A stretch of 64,000 nt of DNA from G965220305 sp965220305 (GTDB lineage: Bacteria > Chloroflexota > Dehalococcoidia > Lucifugimonadales > UBA3495): contig OZ244817.1 in assembly GCA_965220305.1 (NCBI GenBank), positions 620,001 through 684,000 on the forward strand, read 5' to 3'. Under the pieces are notes generated by a model that was given only the letters and a program-made list of their open reading frames with translations, ran no database searches and was not told where the DNA came from. The position numbers were made by a program, and so were the translations under genes. Shown here piece by piece: positions 28,700 through 38,995 of this stretch; position 1 is the first letter of the stretch; every line of letters starts with the position of its first letter.

Positions 28700-29283
28700 A
28701 CCTCCACCAACTCGCTCATTATGCGCTCGGCCCGCTGCGGCCATAACCCGTCTTTAGTAGACAAGTGGACCGGAACTCCCAGAGTCTCACCCAATTCTCG
28801 CTCAAGCCCGAAGAAGGCCAAGCCGGGGGGTTTATGAAACTCCACCAGCACCCCCACGCAGTCGTAAGGCCGGGCCTGTCCGGTAGCGTAGGGGCCGAAG
28901 ATGCCCAGGCTTTTGACGTCGTAAGTCTCGGCTAGCTTGGGCATTTGGGATTTCAGGGTTTGCCGGATTTGGTCCAGGGTTGGTTGTGGGGTCTTGGGCG
29001 CCATTGGCAGGTCATCCAGCAACGCTTTTATGCGCTGGATGCGGTTGGTCAGATAATCAACTTCCTGAAGGTCATCCCGAATATCATCTTTCTCAACCTC
29101 TCCCCGCCGGAGCAGCCCGTCCATCTCTTCCAGGGTTTGGACGCCGAACTTGGCGCAGCGGGCTTGACGGTCAGCTTCCAACAGACTCAACTGCTCGGTC
29201 AGGAACAGCCGGACGCTTTCGGTAATGAGAACTTCCTCGGAGAGGGCGAACTCCTTGGCTATGTCGCTTAAATCTAAGGACAT
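28696..29283 (-). CDS. MNT-type nucleotidyltransferase domain fused to a helical N-terminal domain, degenerate active site (195 aa)
   Basis: The C-terminal ~100 residues (PTLDQIRQTLKSQMPKLAET ... VKSLGIFGPYATGQARPYDC) align with minimal nucleotidyltransferase antitoxins that AMPylate HepT. The signature GSxxxG...DSDxD is altered to GPYATGQARPYDCVG: the Ser is Pro, and both catalytic Asp positions are changed. The N-terminal ~90 residues (SLDLSDIAKEFALSEEVLIT ... EEMDGLLRRGEVEKDDIRDD) form a helical domain I cannot name. GGAG upstream places the start at 29283. It overlaps the HepT start. It could neutralise HepT by binding only, or may be decaying. Confidence 0.7.
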   Translation of the reverse strand: MSLDLSDIAKEFALSEEVLITESVRLFLTEQLSLLEADRQARCAKFGVQTLEEMDGLLRRGEVEKDDIRDDLQEVDYLTNRIQRIKALLDDLPMAPKTPQPTLDQIRQTLKSQMPKLAETYDVKSLGIFGPYATGQARPYDCVGVLVEFHKPPGLAFFGLERELGETLGVPVHLSTKDGLWPQRAERIMSELVEV

Positions 29284-29293
29284 TGTTATCTCC

Positions 29294-29362
29294 AATGTTC
29301 GGATTGCCCCCGAAGATATCCGGGTTCACCGTGATTCTCTCCAGCAATTGGCTTTCGTTCAT
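29294..29362 (-). pseudogene. N-terminal stub of a DUF433-type antitoxin
   Basis: MNESQLLERITVNPDIFGGN is the usual start of DUF433 proteins, which continue with GKPIIRGTR-like sequence. Here the homology breaks off after about 22 codons, where the ribosome site of the next gene begins. This is a remnant of another toxin-antitoxin module. Confidence 0.6.
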
Positions 29363-29500
29363 AATAGCATCTGCTTTCCCAAGTCTATCGGTGCCAACCT
29401 ATAGCAAGAACGTGACGGCAGGAACGGCTACAGCAACCGCTGCCAACCCCAGAACCGGCAACAGGAAGGAAGCACCCCCACCCCCAGCACTGCGCCCGGG

Positions 29501-30445
29501 TCATGGGCTGCCCGCATGACGCCATGCCTCAAGGACTGGTTCGACCGCAGATGCAAACCCACCAACTTGAAACGTAGCAGTAATGGGATTTCCGCCGAAG
29601 GGGTTCACTCGGACGGAAAATACCTCTGCGTCGGAAAGGCCACGAATTAAATCCTTTATTTCTTTGTCGGGCATGAACGTTGCTTCGTGATCGGTCGATA
29701 CTCCGCAAGAACGCCGCCTCCACGGCCCATTATCGATTTTCCAACGAACTTGGGTGCGGTCAGAATATGTTATCTCGGTACGCCAGTTGACGAAAATATC
29801 GAGTTCGCCGTTTCGGAAGCGCACCACTAAAGAGTAATCGGAATCAGTCGGGTCTCTTGTAACAATCGTAACATCGTGGGTACGAGTTCGTGGATTGAAC
29901 TCATCGTGGATCGTACTCCAATTGTTCGACTGGCTCCAAGCCTCCAACACCGGTCCCATTGCATGACTAAATCCGCCAATGTGGAAGAAAGCGTACAGGG
30001 CATCCCCATCGGCAGTATTAGCCCCTACTAAAAGCGCTTCGGCGCCCGTAAGAGCAACTAGCATATCCTCTATTTCGGCTTCGGGCACAAACGTTGCAGT
30101 TCCACTTTCAGAAACGGGCCAAAGACATTGTAGCAATTGTCCGTTGTCGGGACGCCAGCTCACTAAAGCATTATCGGTGTAGGATACTTTGGAGTCCCAA
30201 TTGATGAAGATATCGAGTTTGCCACTTCGAAACCGCACCATTAAAGCGCGTCCAGAATCAATCGCATCTCTTGTAATAATCGCAAAATGACGGGTACGAG
30301 TTTCTGGGTTGAATTCATCGGTGATCGTTTCCCAATTCCCGACATCGTCATGGGAACTAACTTTGAGAGTGCCACCCGAGTCTTCCCAACCTGTCACGAG
30401 GCCAGTAGACAAGGAGAACGTGACGGAGCTACCACCGGGGAGCAT
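29501..30445 (-). CDS. Beta-rich protein with two TagO-like domains, probable continuation of the upstream J-domain gene (314 aa)
   Basis: Two related ~110-residue repeats: the first has FNPETRTRHFAIITRDAIDS, LMVRFRSGKLDIFINW and SYTDNALVSWRPDNG; the second has FNPRTRTHDVTIVTRDPTDS, LVVRFRNGELDIFVNW and TYSDRTQVRWKIDNG. The pattern recalls TagO-type domains from type VI secretion accessory proteins, though only by eye. The frame is open upstream of the first ATG (30445) without another start and already reads coding-like sequence with GWEDSGGTLKV, which mirrors GWSNHSGSLKV in the J-domain protein. I infer that both were one gene, split by a frameshift at 30535-30540. Confidence 0.6.
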   Translation of the reverse strand: MLPGGSSVTFSLSTGLVTGWEDSGGTLKVSSHDDVGNWETITDEFNPETRTRHFAIITRDAIDSGRALMVRFRSGKLDIFINWDSKVSYTDNALVSWRPDNGQLLQCLWPVSESGTATFVPEAEIEDMLVALTGAEALLVGANTADGDALYAFFHIGGFSHAMGPVLEAWSQSNNWSTIHDEFNPRTRTHDVTIVTRDPTDSDYSLVVRFRNGELDIFVNWRTEITYSDRTQVRWKIDNGPWRRRSCGVSTDHEATFMPDKEIKDLIRGLSDAEVFSVRVNPFGGNPITATFQVGGFASAVEPVLEAWRHAGSP

Positions 30446-30528
30446 CCATACTTCGCTGTCAAAAGGTTCAACGACTGTAATCTGTACAGGTATACCTTGA
30501 AAGTAAACTACTAGAACTCTCTCGTCGC

Positions 30529-31104
30529 CTACCCAAAAAAGCCTCGGAAGTAGCTGCTGAGTCCACCATATCCACGTAACCAGACCTTCAGACTACCTGA
30601 ATGATTACTCCACCCTCGAACTCGGTCAGTGTCCAAGTCGAAGTTGATGTAATCACCAGAATCGTAATACCACGTTTCTTCATGACGGTCCGGGTCCGTA
30701 GAGAGTCTGGTATTAGTTGGCCGGCCCTGAACCCGAACCACGCGACCCTTGGGGGAACCAAGAGTAATGATATCGAGATGACTACCTGAGCTAGATTGCG
30801 TTTCTGAAGAACTCCCAGGTGATGGCCGGCTATGGCCGCCGGTACTGGTGCCGGAGCTTGGCGGCGGTGTCGGCCTGCTTGCCTTAGCTTCCCGGCTGCG
30901 GTCGTAGGCGGCCCGTTTTCCCGGATCGCTCAATACCTCATAGGCCTGGTTCACCTGGGCCATAAGGTTAGTGGTTTCGGAAGAAGGGTTCTTATCCGGG
31001 TGATACAGCAGCGCCAGACGCCGGTACGCCGCCTGAACAACATCCGGGTGGGCCGACGGATGCAGATGGAGAACTTCGTAATAGTCTATGCTGGAATCTT
31101 GCAT
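30529..31104 (-). CDS. J-domain (DnaJ-like) protein, probably truncated by a frameshift (191 aa)
   Basis: A complete J-domain: DYYEVLHLHPSAHPDVVQAA, then YHPDKNPSSET with the essential HPD, and AYEVLSDPGKRAAYDRS. It should stimulate a DnaK-type chaperone. A Ser/Gly/Pro-rich linker (about 75-105) leads to a C-terminal domain (GRVVRVQGRPTNTRLS ... GDYINFDLDTDRVRGWSNHS). It ends at GFFG followed by TAG right after a run of six T (coding strand). A -1 shift there opens the following frame. No zinc-finger or substrate-binding domain of classical DnaJ is present. Confidence 0.75.
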   Translation of the reverse strand: MQDSSIDYYEVLHLHPSAHPDVVQAAYRRLALLYHPDKNPSSETTNLMAQVNQAYEVLSDPGKRAAYDRSREAKASRPTPPPSSGTSTGGHSRPSPGSSSETQSSSGSHLDIITLGSPKGRVVRVQGRPTNTRLSTDPDRHEETWYYDSGDYINFDLDTDRVRGWSNHSGSLKVWLRGYGGLSSYFRGFFG

Positions 31105-31136
31105 CAGTTACCTTGTGAATCGGCCTCAGCAGAGTC

Positions 31137-31969
31137 TCACGACCGGCGCTTAGCCAAATTCGCGACCAGATTATAAGAAAATCAACCGTCACCTGTGAGG
31201 AATATTTGGGGCCGGGCAGACGCCGCATCTCTTACAATGCTGAACCCATCGGAATACCCATCGAAAGAGACAATCTTCGTGTACGGGACTCGGAAGCTCT
31301 TTTCCAGTCCACTGAAATATACATGCTTGTCCGTAACGCCTACCGTACCAATATCGACGAGTTCCGTTACATTCCTTTCAACGCTTTCGCTCTTAAAGAC
31401 TCTGGGCTGGTAGTAAAGCCCTGGCATCACTCGGACACTGACGCCTTGGGATACGCCTTGCCTCGTCCGTCTGGTTCGTCGTTCGTAGTAGTCAACTTCT
31501 GAGAACACCCAAACCAGAGATTCGGATTTTTGTAAATTAAATGGCAAGGACAAAGTATTAAAGTAGGAAGCATCGGGAAGCCTACCTTCGCACACATCCC
31601 TGATCGCCGCGCCTTGGGTCAACCGGGAAAGAGCAGCAGACCTGCCACCCCGGTCTAAAGAGAAATAGCGCATATAATCCCGTAAACGCTTTTCCTCTTC
31701 CCTGGTAAGCACCTCATCTTCAAACAAAATGTCTACAGCCGCATTCCATCCATCCAACAGAGTTGCTTTTACCTGGTCTCGCGGTACAAAATTGGAGTCG
31801 GCAATCAGCATCAACTCTTGAGACAATGTACTGAGTTCTACTCTTCCCATCGCTGCTTCAGTTGCTCGTCCTACCATAGCGAGCCTGCCCGCAGCATACC
31901 TATTCGCACAATCGTTGTGGACATCCCTCAAGAAACCGGCGTTTCCCCACAGTGTTTACAATCACCCAT
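31137..31969 (-). pseudogene. Zinc-ribbon protein of unknown function with one frameshift and one in-frame stop
   Basis: From ATG 31969 the frame reads MGDCKHCGETPVS and stops; one extra T in the run near 31936 would join it to FLRDVHNDCANRY, completing a CxxC...HxxxC ribbon. The main part (31182-31931) is a continuous 249-residue frame with GVSVRVMPGLYYQPRVFKSE and VGVTDKHVYFSGLEKSFRVP, ending at FLTGDG. There a TGA stands where Trp would fit, and the frame continues FSYNLVANLAKRRS to a second stop at 31137. The family is not recognised; the PH-like beta strands resemble those of small membrane-recruited proteins. Two lesions suggest decay or sequencing error. Confidence 0.55.
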
Positions 31970-32324
31970 CAGAGGACCATCCCCTACTGCTCGTATCCCT
32001 GCCCGAACCATCTTAAGCTACAAAGGTGCCTAACGTAAACTCTACGTCATCCAAGCAACCAAAAGAGCCGGACTTAGAATAAGTCCGGCTCCTACATTGG
32101 CGCCTTAACGGCTGAGTAGTGGAAGAAAGATTAGTGTCAATGAGAATTTGTTGCTCACCGAAGTGAGCGGGTCGATGGGTTTTCTTAGGGCCCCTATTCC
32201 TCAGCCGGGGAGCAGAGCTCAACCAACTGGCTTTGGATTCAGGACGCCCACCGAACGACCTGGGAGATGGACCTAGCCCCCATCCCGGTAAAACCGGGAA
32301 AACGAGCCTGGCCGGAACTCCGTT
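31970..32324. other. Intergenic region downstream of the 16S gene
   Basis: No gene recognised. It contains the terminator hairpin at 32065-32091 and the rRNA trailer sequence. No 23S, 5S or tRNA sequence follows the 16S gene on its strand. Confidence 0.6.
32058..32091 (-). terminator. Rho-independent terminator of the 16S rRNA transcript
   Basis: GAGCCGGACTTA (32065-32076) and TAAGTCCGGCTC (32080-32091) form a perfect 12-bp stem with a three-base loop. On the minus strand it is followed by TTTTGG. Confidence 0.85.
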
Positions 32325-33838
<1,514 letters not shown>

Positions 33839-33911
33839 TTAACCTTACTTTCTTCCACTATTCAACTGTTAAAGTGCCTGCCGTTCTCTTGTTCAGGGGA
33901 ACAGCTTCGTT

Positions 33912-33940
33912 AGTATACTTGCGAGGTTATAGCCTGTCAA
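33912..33940 (-). promoter_or_regulatory. Sigma70-type promoter of the 16S rRNA gene
   Basis: A perfect TTGACA (33940-33935), 17-base spacer and TATACT (33917-33912). The transcript would start near 33905, about 67 bases before the 16S 5' end. Confidence 0.9.
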
Positions 33941-34420
33941 GGCCCATTCTTGGGCATTCTGCTCCAATTCCCCACGCGGTTGGCTACCAGGCCCATCTCC
34001 CTCTCCACGACCCGGTCTTCCTCATCGTCCGAATCGGCTCCATGCCCTACAAAATTACCAAGCGCCGTTTCCCATAGGTAATCGAGAGACCCCATCTAAC
34101 AGACCAAGACTTCCTTATTGTTGCCTTGAGAGGAGCAGCGGGTCTAAAGCCCCTGGCGGGCCCAGGCCCCCACCCGTGGATTCCGGCCTACGCCGGAATG
34201 CGGGTACGGTAGGTACGGCCAGCCCCCGCCAGGGCCGAGTTGCCTCTGCCAAGACAATCGAAAGGCGCCGTCGGCAGGGCCAGAGTCTTACAAAAGTCAC
34301 CGTTCACGTTTACTTCCGCTAACCCTGAGCTTGTCGAAGGGCCGGTCCGCGGGTCGACGGGCTTACCATGAGCGGTTTTTCAAGGACTACTGAAAGGCAT
34401 TCTTTCCCAGGCGCGCCTTC
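33941..34420. other. Intergenic region with two small palindromic repeats
   Basis: No gene recognised. It contains a hairpin ATTCCGGCCTACGCCGGAAT (34180-34199) and the motif CCCTGAGCTTGTCGAAGGG (34323-34341), both of types often dispersed in bacterial intergenic DNA. Confidence 0.55.
34180..34199. repeat. Intergenic palindrome ATTCCGGCC/GGCCGGAAT type
   Basis: Perfect-stem hairpin ATTCCGGC-ctac-GCCGGAAT. It is related in layout to the TTCCCGCGAAAGCGGGAA hairpins found elsewhere in the window. Confidence 0.6.
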
Positions 34421-34450
34421 TTGACACACCCGGCTGTTACCGCCTAAACT
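34421..34450 (+). promoter_or_regulatory. Promoter of tRNA-Asp
   Basis: TTGACA (34421-34426), 18-base spacer and TAAACT (34445-34450). The expected start is near 34457, giving a leader of under 60 bases before the tRNA. Confidence 0.7.
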
Positions 34451-34513
34451 TTCTATGTGTAGAACCACCTATTAGTGGCAGCGTGTCAGTAATTGGTGGG
34501 ATACAGCAAGCAC

Positions 34514-34590
34514 GGCCCGGTGGTGTAGCGGTTTAACATACTGCCCTGTCAAGGCAGAGATCACGGGTTCAAATCCCGTCCGGGTCGCCA
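34514..34590 (+). tRNA. tRNA-Asp (GTC)
   Basis: Complete cloverleaf: acceptor GGCCCGG pairs with CCGGGTC (one G-T), anticodon stem CTGCC/GGCAG with loop CTGTCAA (anticodon GTC at 34548-34550), T-arm ACGGGTTCAAATCCCGT. The CCA end is encoded (34588-34590). Confidence 0.97.
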
Positions 34591-34829
34591 CATACAGCAT
34601 AGTGTATCCTCCCCCCCTCAGATATTGAATGACGGCATTTTACCTCCAGGGCGCGACAAGAGGTGACCGTCAAGCAGCTTTCTGATCTCTACTTATCACT
34701 CCCCGACGCCATCGAAAACCTACTCTTGAGCCTGGACATTAGCAACCGTTCCCAGGCTACCATTGGCTCAAGGTGTTATACCAACGCCTTTGACCCTTTC
34801 CGCTTCTAGACGCCACCCCCAAATGGATG

Positions 34830-35460
34830 TCCACTTGGCCACATGATGTTGCTTTGCTCCCAGCTTCGCCGGGGTGTGCCTCTCGACTCGCTTACCTTTA
34901 CCAATGAGGCGGTCTACCAATAAGGCGGTCAAGCCCAACGAACTCGAGGGTGAGATGCAGGGTGCGGAATAGGCCCGGTCCTCAGTAGCCCGGAAACCTG
35001 GGATGGGCGTGGCCGGTCTACCGAACCTGGACCGGAACGTTGAAGGGGCTGTTGAGCTGGTACTAGACGCAACGACCAACGAGGCCGAGCCGCACGCCGG
35101 CGAGAGGCATTTCGGATGTCAGGCCGCCTTGTTCCCCACCAGACCCAATTGACTCCGGCAGAACAACACCGGAGCCTGGCGCGGCGACTTCACCGGCCCG
35201 AAGCAGGTGGTATCTGTTTTTATAGGAAGAGAGCGGGGCCAGTTCGAGGCCCCGCCGGCGGCCAAAGTCAAAGGGTGAGGTTCAGGTGTTCTTCTGCTAG
35301 CCCGGCACGCCGTCGGGGATCAATAAGGTCCTACAGGCTGGGCCACCGTTGGTTCGTCACCGTCCATCCCCTTCGGCGACGGCAACTCCCGGATCTACCG
35401 CGCCATCACCGAAACGTCTCTGGCCCGTGCCGAGGGCACCCCTCAACGCTTCTGCGGAAC
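34830..35460 (+). pseudogene. fic-family (Fic/DOC AMPylase) gene remnant
   Basis: From 34931 one frame reads PNELEGEMQGAE-stop-ARSSVARKPGM, then LDRNVEGAVELVLDAT, CQAALFPTRPN-stop, and TGPKQVVSVFIGRERGQFEA PPAAKVKG-stop. After a frame change at about 35337 follow GHRWFVTVHP and, in a third frame, FGDGNSRIYRAITETSLARA. Together these follow the whole order of a Fic protein: SSxIEGE inhibitory-type segment, VGAWR region, FEAPPAA and the HPFxDGNGR catalytic loop (here HP/FGDGNSR). At least three stops and two frameshifts make it non-functional. The upstream stretch (34830-34930) probably holds the N-terminus. Confidence 0.8.
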
Positions 35461-35745
35461 GCGGCCTGGGGGCGCAGCACTATTCATGGATTGGGGTACC
35501 CCGATTCAGGTATGGCTGATTCCTTACCACACAGTGAGTCCATGGGGCATTAAGGCCCAGCTTAAGCCGAAATCTGGACCCCTTACCCCAGTCATTAACC
35601 GATTTTCCTTGGATGTGCCAAAGCAGCCAGGGCGGCCTGGAGCCCACACTCTAGGACCCAAATCAGATCTTCTCAGAGTAAGAAGACGGAGATTCCCAGA
35701 GATTGTCCCTGCCGCCCTGTTACGTGGAAAGGTCACCTGTCCGTT

Positions 35746-36504
35746 TCAGTGGGTGGTTGTCGCGGGTTGATGCGCCCGAAGGAAGTCGCGCACCTGGTTT
35801 ATCGTCTTGGCCTTCACGTCTTCTGATTCCTTCCAGGGATACACCGTCACCTCGGCTTTAGGCGCCAACTCCACCAACTCCATGGCGGCCTCGTAAGAGT
35901 GCGATGGCGTATCGTCAGGCATGACCAGCATCGGCGTCTGGCACGAGCGAGCGAAGTCCCGCGTCACGCAGTACACGAAGTCCGGCTGGACACGGTAAAG
36001 GTTGTGCAGGTACTTTTCGACGGTCTCCATTGTTACGTCAGTCCGGCGTGAGCATAGCTCGGGGCCCCAACTATCGCGGCCGGAGTTATACATGGAGTCT
36101 GGGGTTTTGCTTGCGTGCCCAACCGGCTGGCAGAGCACACCGGCCAGGACGCGCTCGGGGGCCCGTTCCATTAGCTTGAGTGCAAAAGGGCCACCGATGC
36201 AGTAGCCCATGAAGAAGAACTCCCTTATGTCAAGGTGGTCCATCAACCCTAGTTGGTCGTCTGCGAAGGCTCCCCAGGGGTCGTAAACCTGGACCGGCCC
36301 GGTGGACTCTCCGCCAATGGCGTTGCGCTGGTCCATGGTAATGCAACGGAAGTCGTTCTTGAACTCCTCCATCGCGTTGAACACCTGTGTAGGCCAATTG
36401 CTGACCAGGGAGTTCAAGCCTCCGCCGGGGGTGACAAGAAGCGGGAAACCGGACCCGGCCTCTTCATATCGGATGCGGACATCGCCTTTGGTATAAAACG
36501 GCAT
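35746..36504 (-). CDS. Alpha/beta-fold hydrolase with Cys nucleophile elbow (252 aa)
   Basis: MPFYTKGDVRIRYEEAGSGF begins the fold; TPGGG near residue 30 is the oxyanion loop, and GYCIGG carries a Cys where Ser is usual, as in dienelactone-hydrolase-type enzymes. LVMPDDTPSHS supplies the acid and the tail HQPATTTH is short. No clear GxxH motif for the catalytic His is visible after VYPWKESED, so catalysis is uncertain. The start at 36504 has AGGAG upstream; the frame extends further without homology. Neighbours are pseudogenes, so no pathway context exists. The substrate is unknown. Confidence 0.75.
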   Translation of the reverse strand: MPFYTKGDVRIRYEEAGSGFPLLVTPGGGLNSLVSNWPTQVFNAMEEFKNDFRCITMDQRNAIGGESTGPVQVYDPWGAFADDQLGLMDHLDIREFFFMGYCIGGPFALKLMERAPERVLAGVLCQPVGHASKTPDSMYNSGRDSWGPELCSRRTDVTMETVEKYLHNLYRVQPDFVYCVTRDFARSCQTPMLVMPDDTPSHSYEAAMELVELAPKAEVTVYPWKESEDVKAKTINQVRDFLRAHQPATTTH

Positions 36505-36807
36505 TGCAGTTTCTCCTCTTTGACTACAGTACGAGAATTCCCAGCCAATTGTAGCTTGGGAGACCGGGTTGTCAAGGGAGAAGTCGGCGGTTGAAACTGT
36601 ACGGGGAACCGTTTCCAATCAGGGTCACCACGAAAGAGGCAATATTTTAATTGGCGGAGACAGCGAGGGCATGACTCAACGCCTCTGTGTTTGCCACAAT
36701 TGCTGAATTCGCCTCTCTGGCACGTCCAGGTCGGGTCCGTTACAGGTCCCTCAACTCCCCCAGCGACTCCACCCGCTCAAAGGCGTCGGCAAGCTGGGCC
36801 GCCGGGG

Positions 36808-37112
36808 ATGGAACGTCGGATAGACCATTTGACACATCGGGAGCAATTTGCCCTGATTCTGCCGACTTTGGCGTCGGCGCGCCGCCGGACCAAGCCACGC
36901 ACCGTGGATTTGTACGATGTTTTCTGCGGGGTGCTGTATGTCTTGAAAAGCGGGTCTCAGTCCTGGCGCTTCCGAAAAGATGGGGGGTGGAGCGGTCATT
37001 CGCCTGGCTGGAGAATTGCCGGAGGCTCTGGAAGAACTGCGCAAGAAAGCTCAATGCCAGTCTCCAAATGGTGGTGATTGCCTTCGCAGCCCTAATCCTG
37101 AGAAGGCCGTAA
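36808..37112 (+). pseudogene. IS5/IS4-type transposase remnant with internal deletion
   Basis: One frame reads MERRIDHLTHREQFALILPT, then VDLYDVFCGVLYVLKSGSQS, the N-terminal block of IS5-group transposases. Another frame continues LPKRWGVERSFAWLENCRRLW, the C-terminal block around the catalytic Glu. The middle, with both catalytic Asp residues, is absent and the frames do not join. It is a deletion relic. Confidence 0.75.
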
Positions 37113-37279
37113 ACAGGTTCTCAGAGGGTACTCCTCGGGCGGAGGTAGTAAGGGACAAAAGTCTTGTGATCGTAATTACTGCAACATTACCTCCGTTTTC
37201 GTAACACCTTCCACAAGCGTATATCTGCAATTCTGCTGAGGGCATCAGGAGCGCCAGTTCTCCGAGTTCAGGACTCTGC

Positions 37280-38142
37280 ATGCGCTCATCCCTCAACTCC
37301 CGACCAGGTGGCCAGCATCAATTTGACCAGCGCCGCCTCATGGAGAACCCACATTCGGATATACATCCTGCATGGTCGCCTGATGGTTCGCGTATCGCAT
37401 TCATTGGGGATGGGATCTTCACTATGGTTGCCGATGGTTCGGAGCAGCAACCTGTTTTTCCTGCTGGAAAGTTAATGGACTGGGCCAGTGGCATGAATAC
37501 GCGCCCTTCGGGTATTGAAGATGCCCCAACATGGTCCCCAGATGGAAAAGGTTGGCTTACTTAGGTAGAGAAACGATGTCCCAGGCTCCAACAGTTGGGA
37601 ACCGCAGATTATGGGATATAGTCCTTGCGGTCAAGATCGGCACCACTGAATTAACCAGGCTATTCGTTGCCAAAGGTTCCCTCAAAGACAAGATTGGCGA
37701 ATCACGAAAGTGGTCTCCGGACGGTGGACACTTGGCCTTCACGTATTTCCAGAGGGAGAGTAGAACTGGGACTGTATACATCATCAAGCCGTCCGGCTCC
37801 GACTTACGCGAGGTTGCGGTGATAAACGATGATCTCCATGCGGGAGGCCTTTCCAACATTGAGTGGTCCGCCGACGGAACCCAGATTCTGTTCTCATTTG
37901 GAACATACGAAGATGGATCACGCGGGTCCATATACATCGTCAACCAGGACGGAACCAGCCTTCGACGGGTGGGGGACGGGGTCTATTTCTCAGGGTCTCC
38001 AGACAACTCTCGCATTGCCAGACTTATCCGGGCTAGTCAGGACTCGGAATTCAGTCTCGACACCATGGCTACAGACGGGTCGAGCTTCAGGGTTTTGGTG
38101 AGAACGGAAGATGGAAAACTGACATCGGAGCACGAAAAGTGA
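37280..38142 (+). pseudogene. TolB-like beta-propeller gene with a frameshift, N-terminus missing
   Basis: Successive propeller blades are recognisable: HPAWSPDGSRIAFIGDG, APTWSPDGK, RKWSPDGGHLAFTYF, NIEWSADGTQILFSFG and GSPDNSRIARLI. The first frame stops at 37563; the second takes over at WKRLAYLG. Adding one A to the AAAA run near 37547-37550 makes WSPDGKRLAYLG and joins both. No signal peptide or start region is visible before 37280, so the 5' end is also lost or lies in another frame. TolB-like propellers act as periplasmic or surface binding scaffolds. Confidence 0.7.
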
Positions 38143-38216
38143 TTCTTATTGGCCGGGAGCACCAACCGACGTCAAACTTTATTGCCTCATTACCATCCCA
38201 GACGTAGACGCGTGCA

Positions 38217-38760
38217 TCATACGGTCCTCAAGGGGTGGCGCAGAAGGGCGTCGGCGTCACCGACGTAACGGGCAGGCATGGCTGGACTCGGCCAGCCACC
38301 TAAAAGCATCAGGTCCACGTCCCTGGCCCCGACCCTGGCGGCGTCAGTAACCGCTCCGCGGCGTGTGCTGTGCCTGGACAGCCCGGGTTGGCCTAAGGGC
38401 TTGACCTCAATGCGCGATGCGTAGGGCAATATTCCGGGCTGACAGTGCTAGCCGACCCGAACAACGAGCTCGTCTGCTCCGGTACATTTGGAAGAACAGC
38501 GGGGCACTGCCAGTCCCTGCTGCAGGGTAGTTGGCCAGCCAGTCCCGTAGGTGACTCCCCACTGCGATGGTCCGGGAGTCCACCACCCCCGCAGTCAGAC
38601 CCGCGCCAAGTTGGTCCCCCTTGACGAGGCGGATATGGAAACAGTACTCGCTGCCGCCGGACTCCACGTCGCCGATGGTCAGAACGGCGAGCTCGTCCCG
38701 CTGGCCTGCTGTGGTGTAGGCATGGTAACGAGGGCAGCGTCCCGCTGGCAGATGCCCTCG
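38217..38760 (-). pseudogene. Tyrosine recombinase (phage integrase-type) remnant
   Basis: Two overlapping frames (38667-38407 and 38429-38217) together give DELAVLTIGDVESGG, LVKGDQLGAGLTAG, VGSHLRDWLANYPAAG and then LSRHSTRRGAVTDAARVGAR with LMLLGGWPSPAMPARYV. The last part has the HxxR...(H/W) and Tyr layout of the catalytic C-terminal domain (HSTRRG, GGW, RYV). A frameshift lies near 38410-38430, and no intact N-terminal domain is present. Confidence 0.7.
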
Positions 38761-38995
38761 GTGGCAGTGTTAGACACGATGACGTATAGCATAGGGCGGA
38801 GCATCGGCCGTAATGGTCGCCCCGGATACCCCGAAGGGGGCATCCCGCCGAGCTACGATGCGTCCGGCACCCCGGAGGAACTTCCCCACGGCAGCATCGG
38901 CGGTCTGGTCAGCATGGCTAGCCCACTTGTGAGCCCGGCGGAGGCGGACCCGAGCCCTGGCCCCAAGTTGCAGCGCGGCCCCCACGCGTCGGCGG

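Noticed and set aside
35116..35553. Plus-strand open frame of 145 codons
   Set aside because: It crosses the decayed fic gene in mixed frames; only a short part (GHRWFVTVHP) is relict coding sequence.
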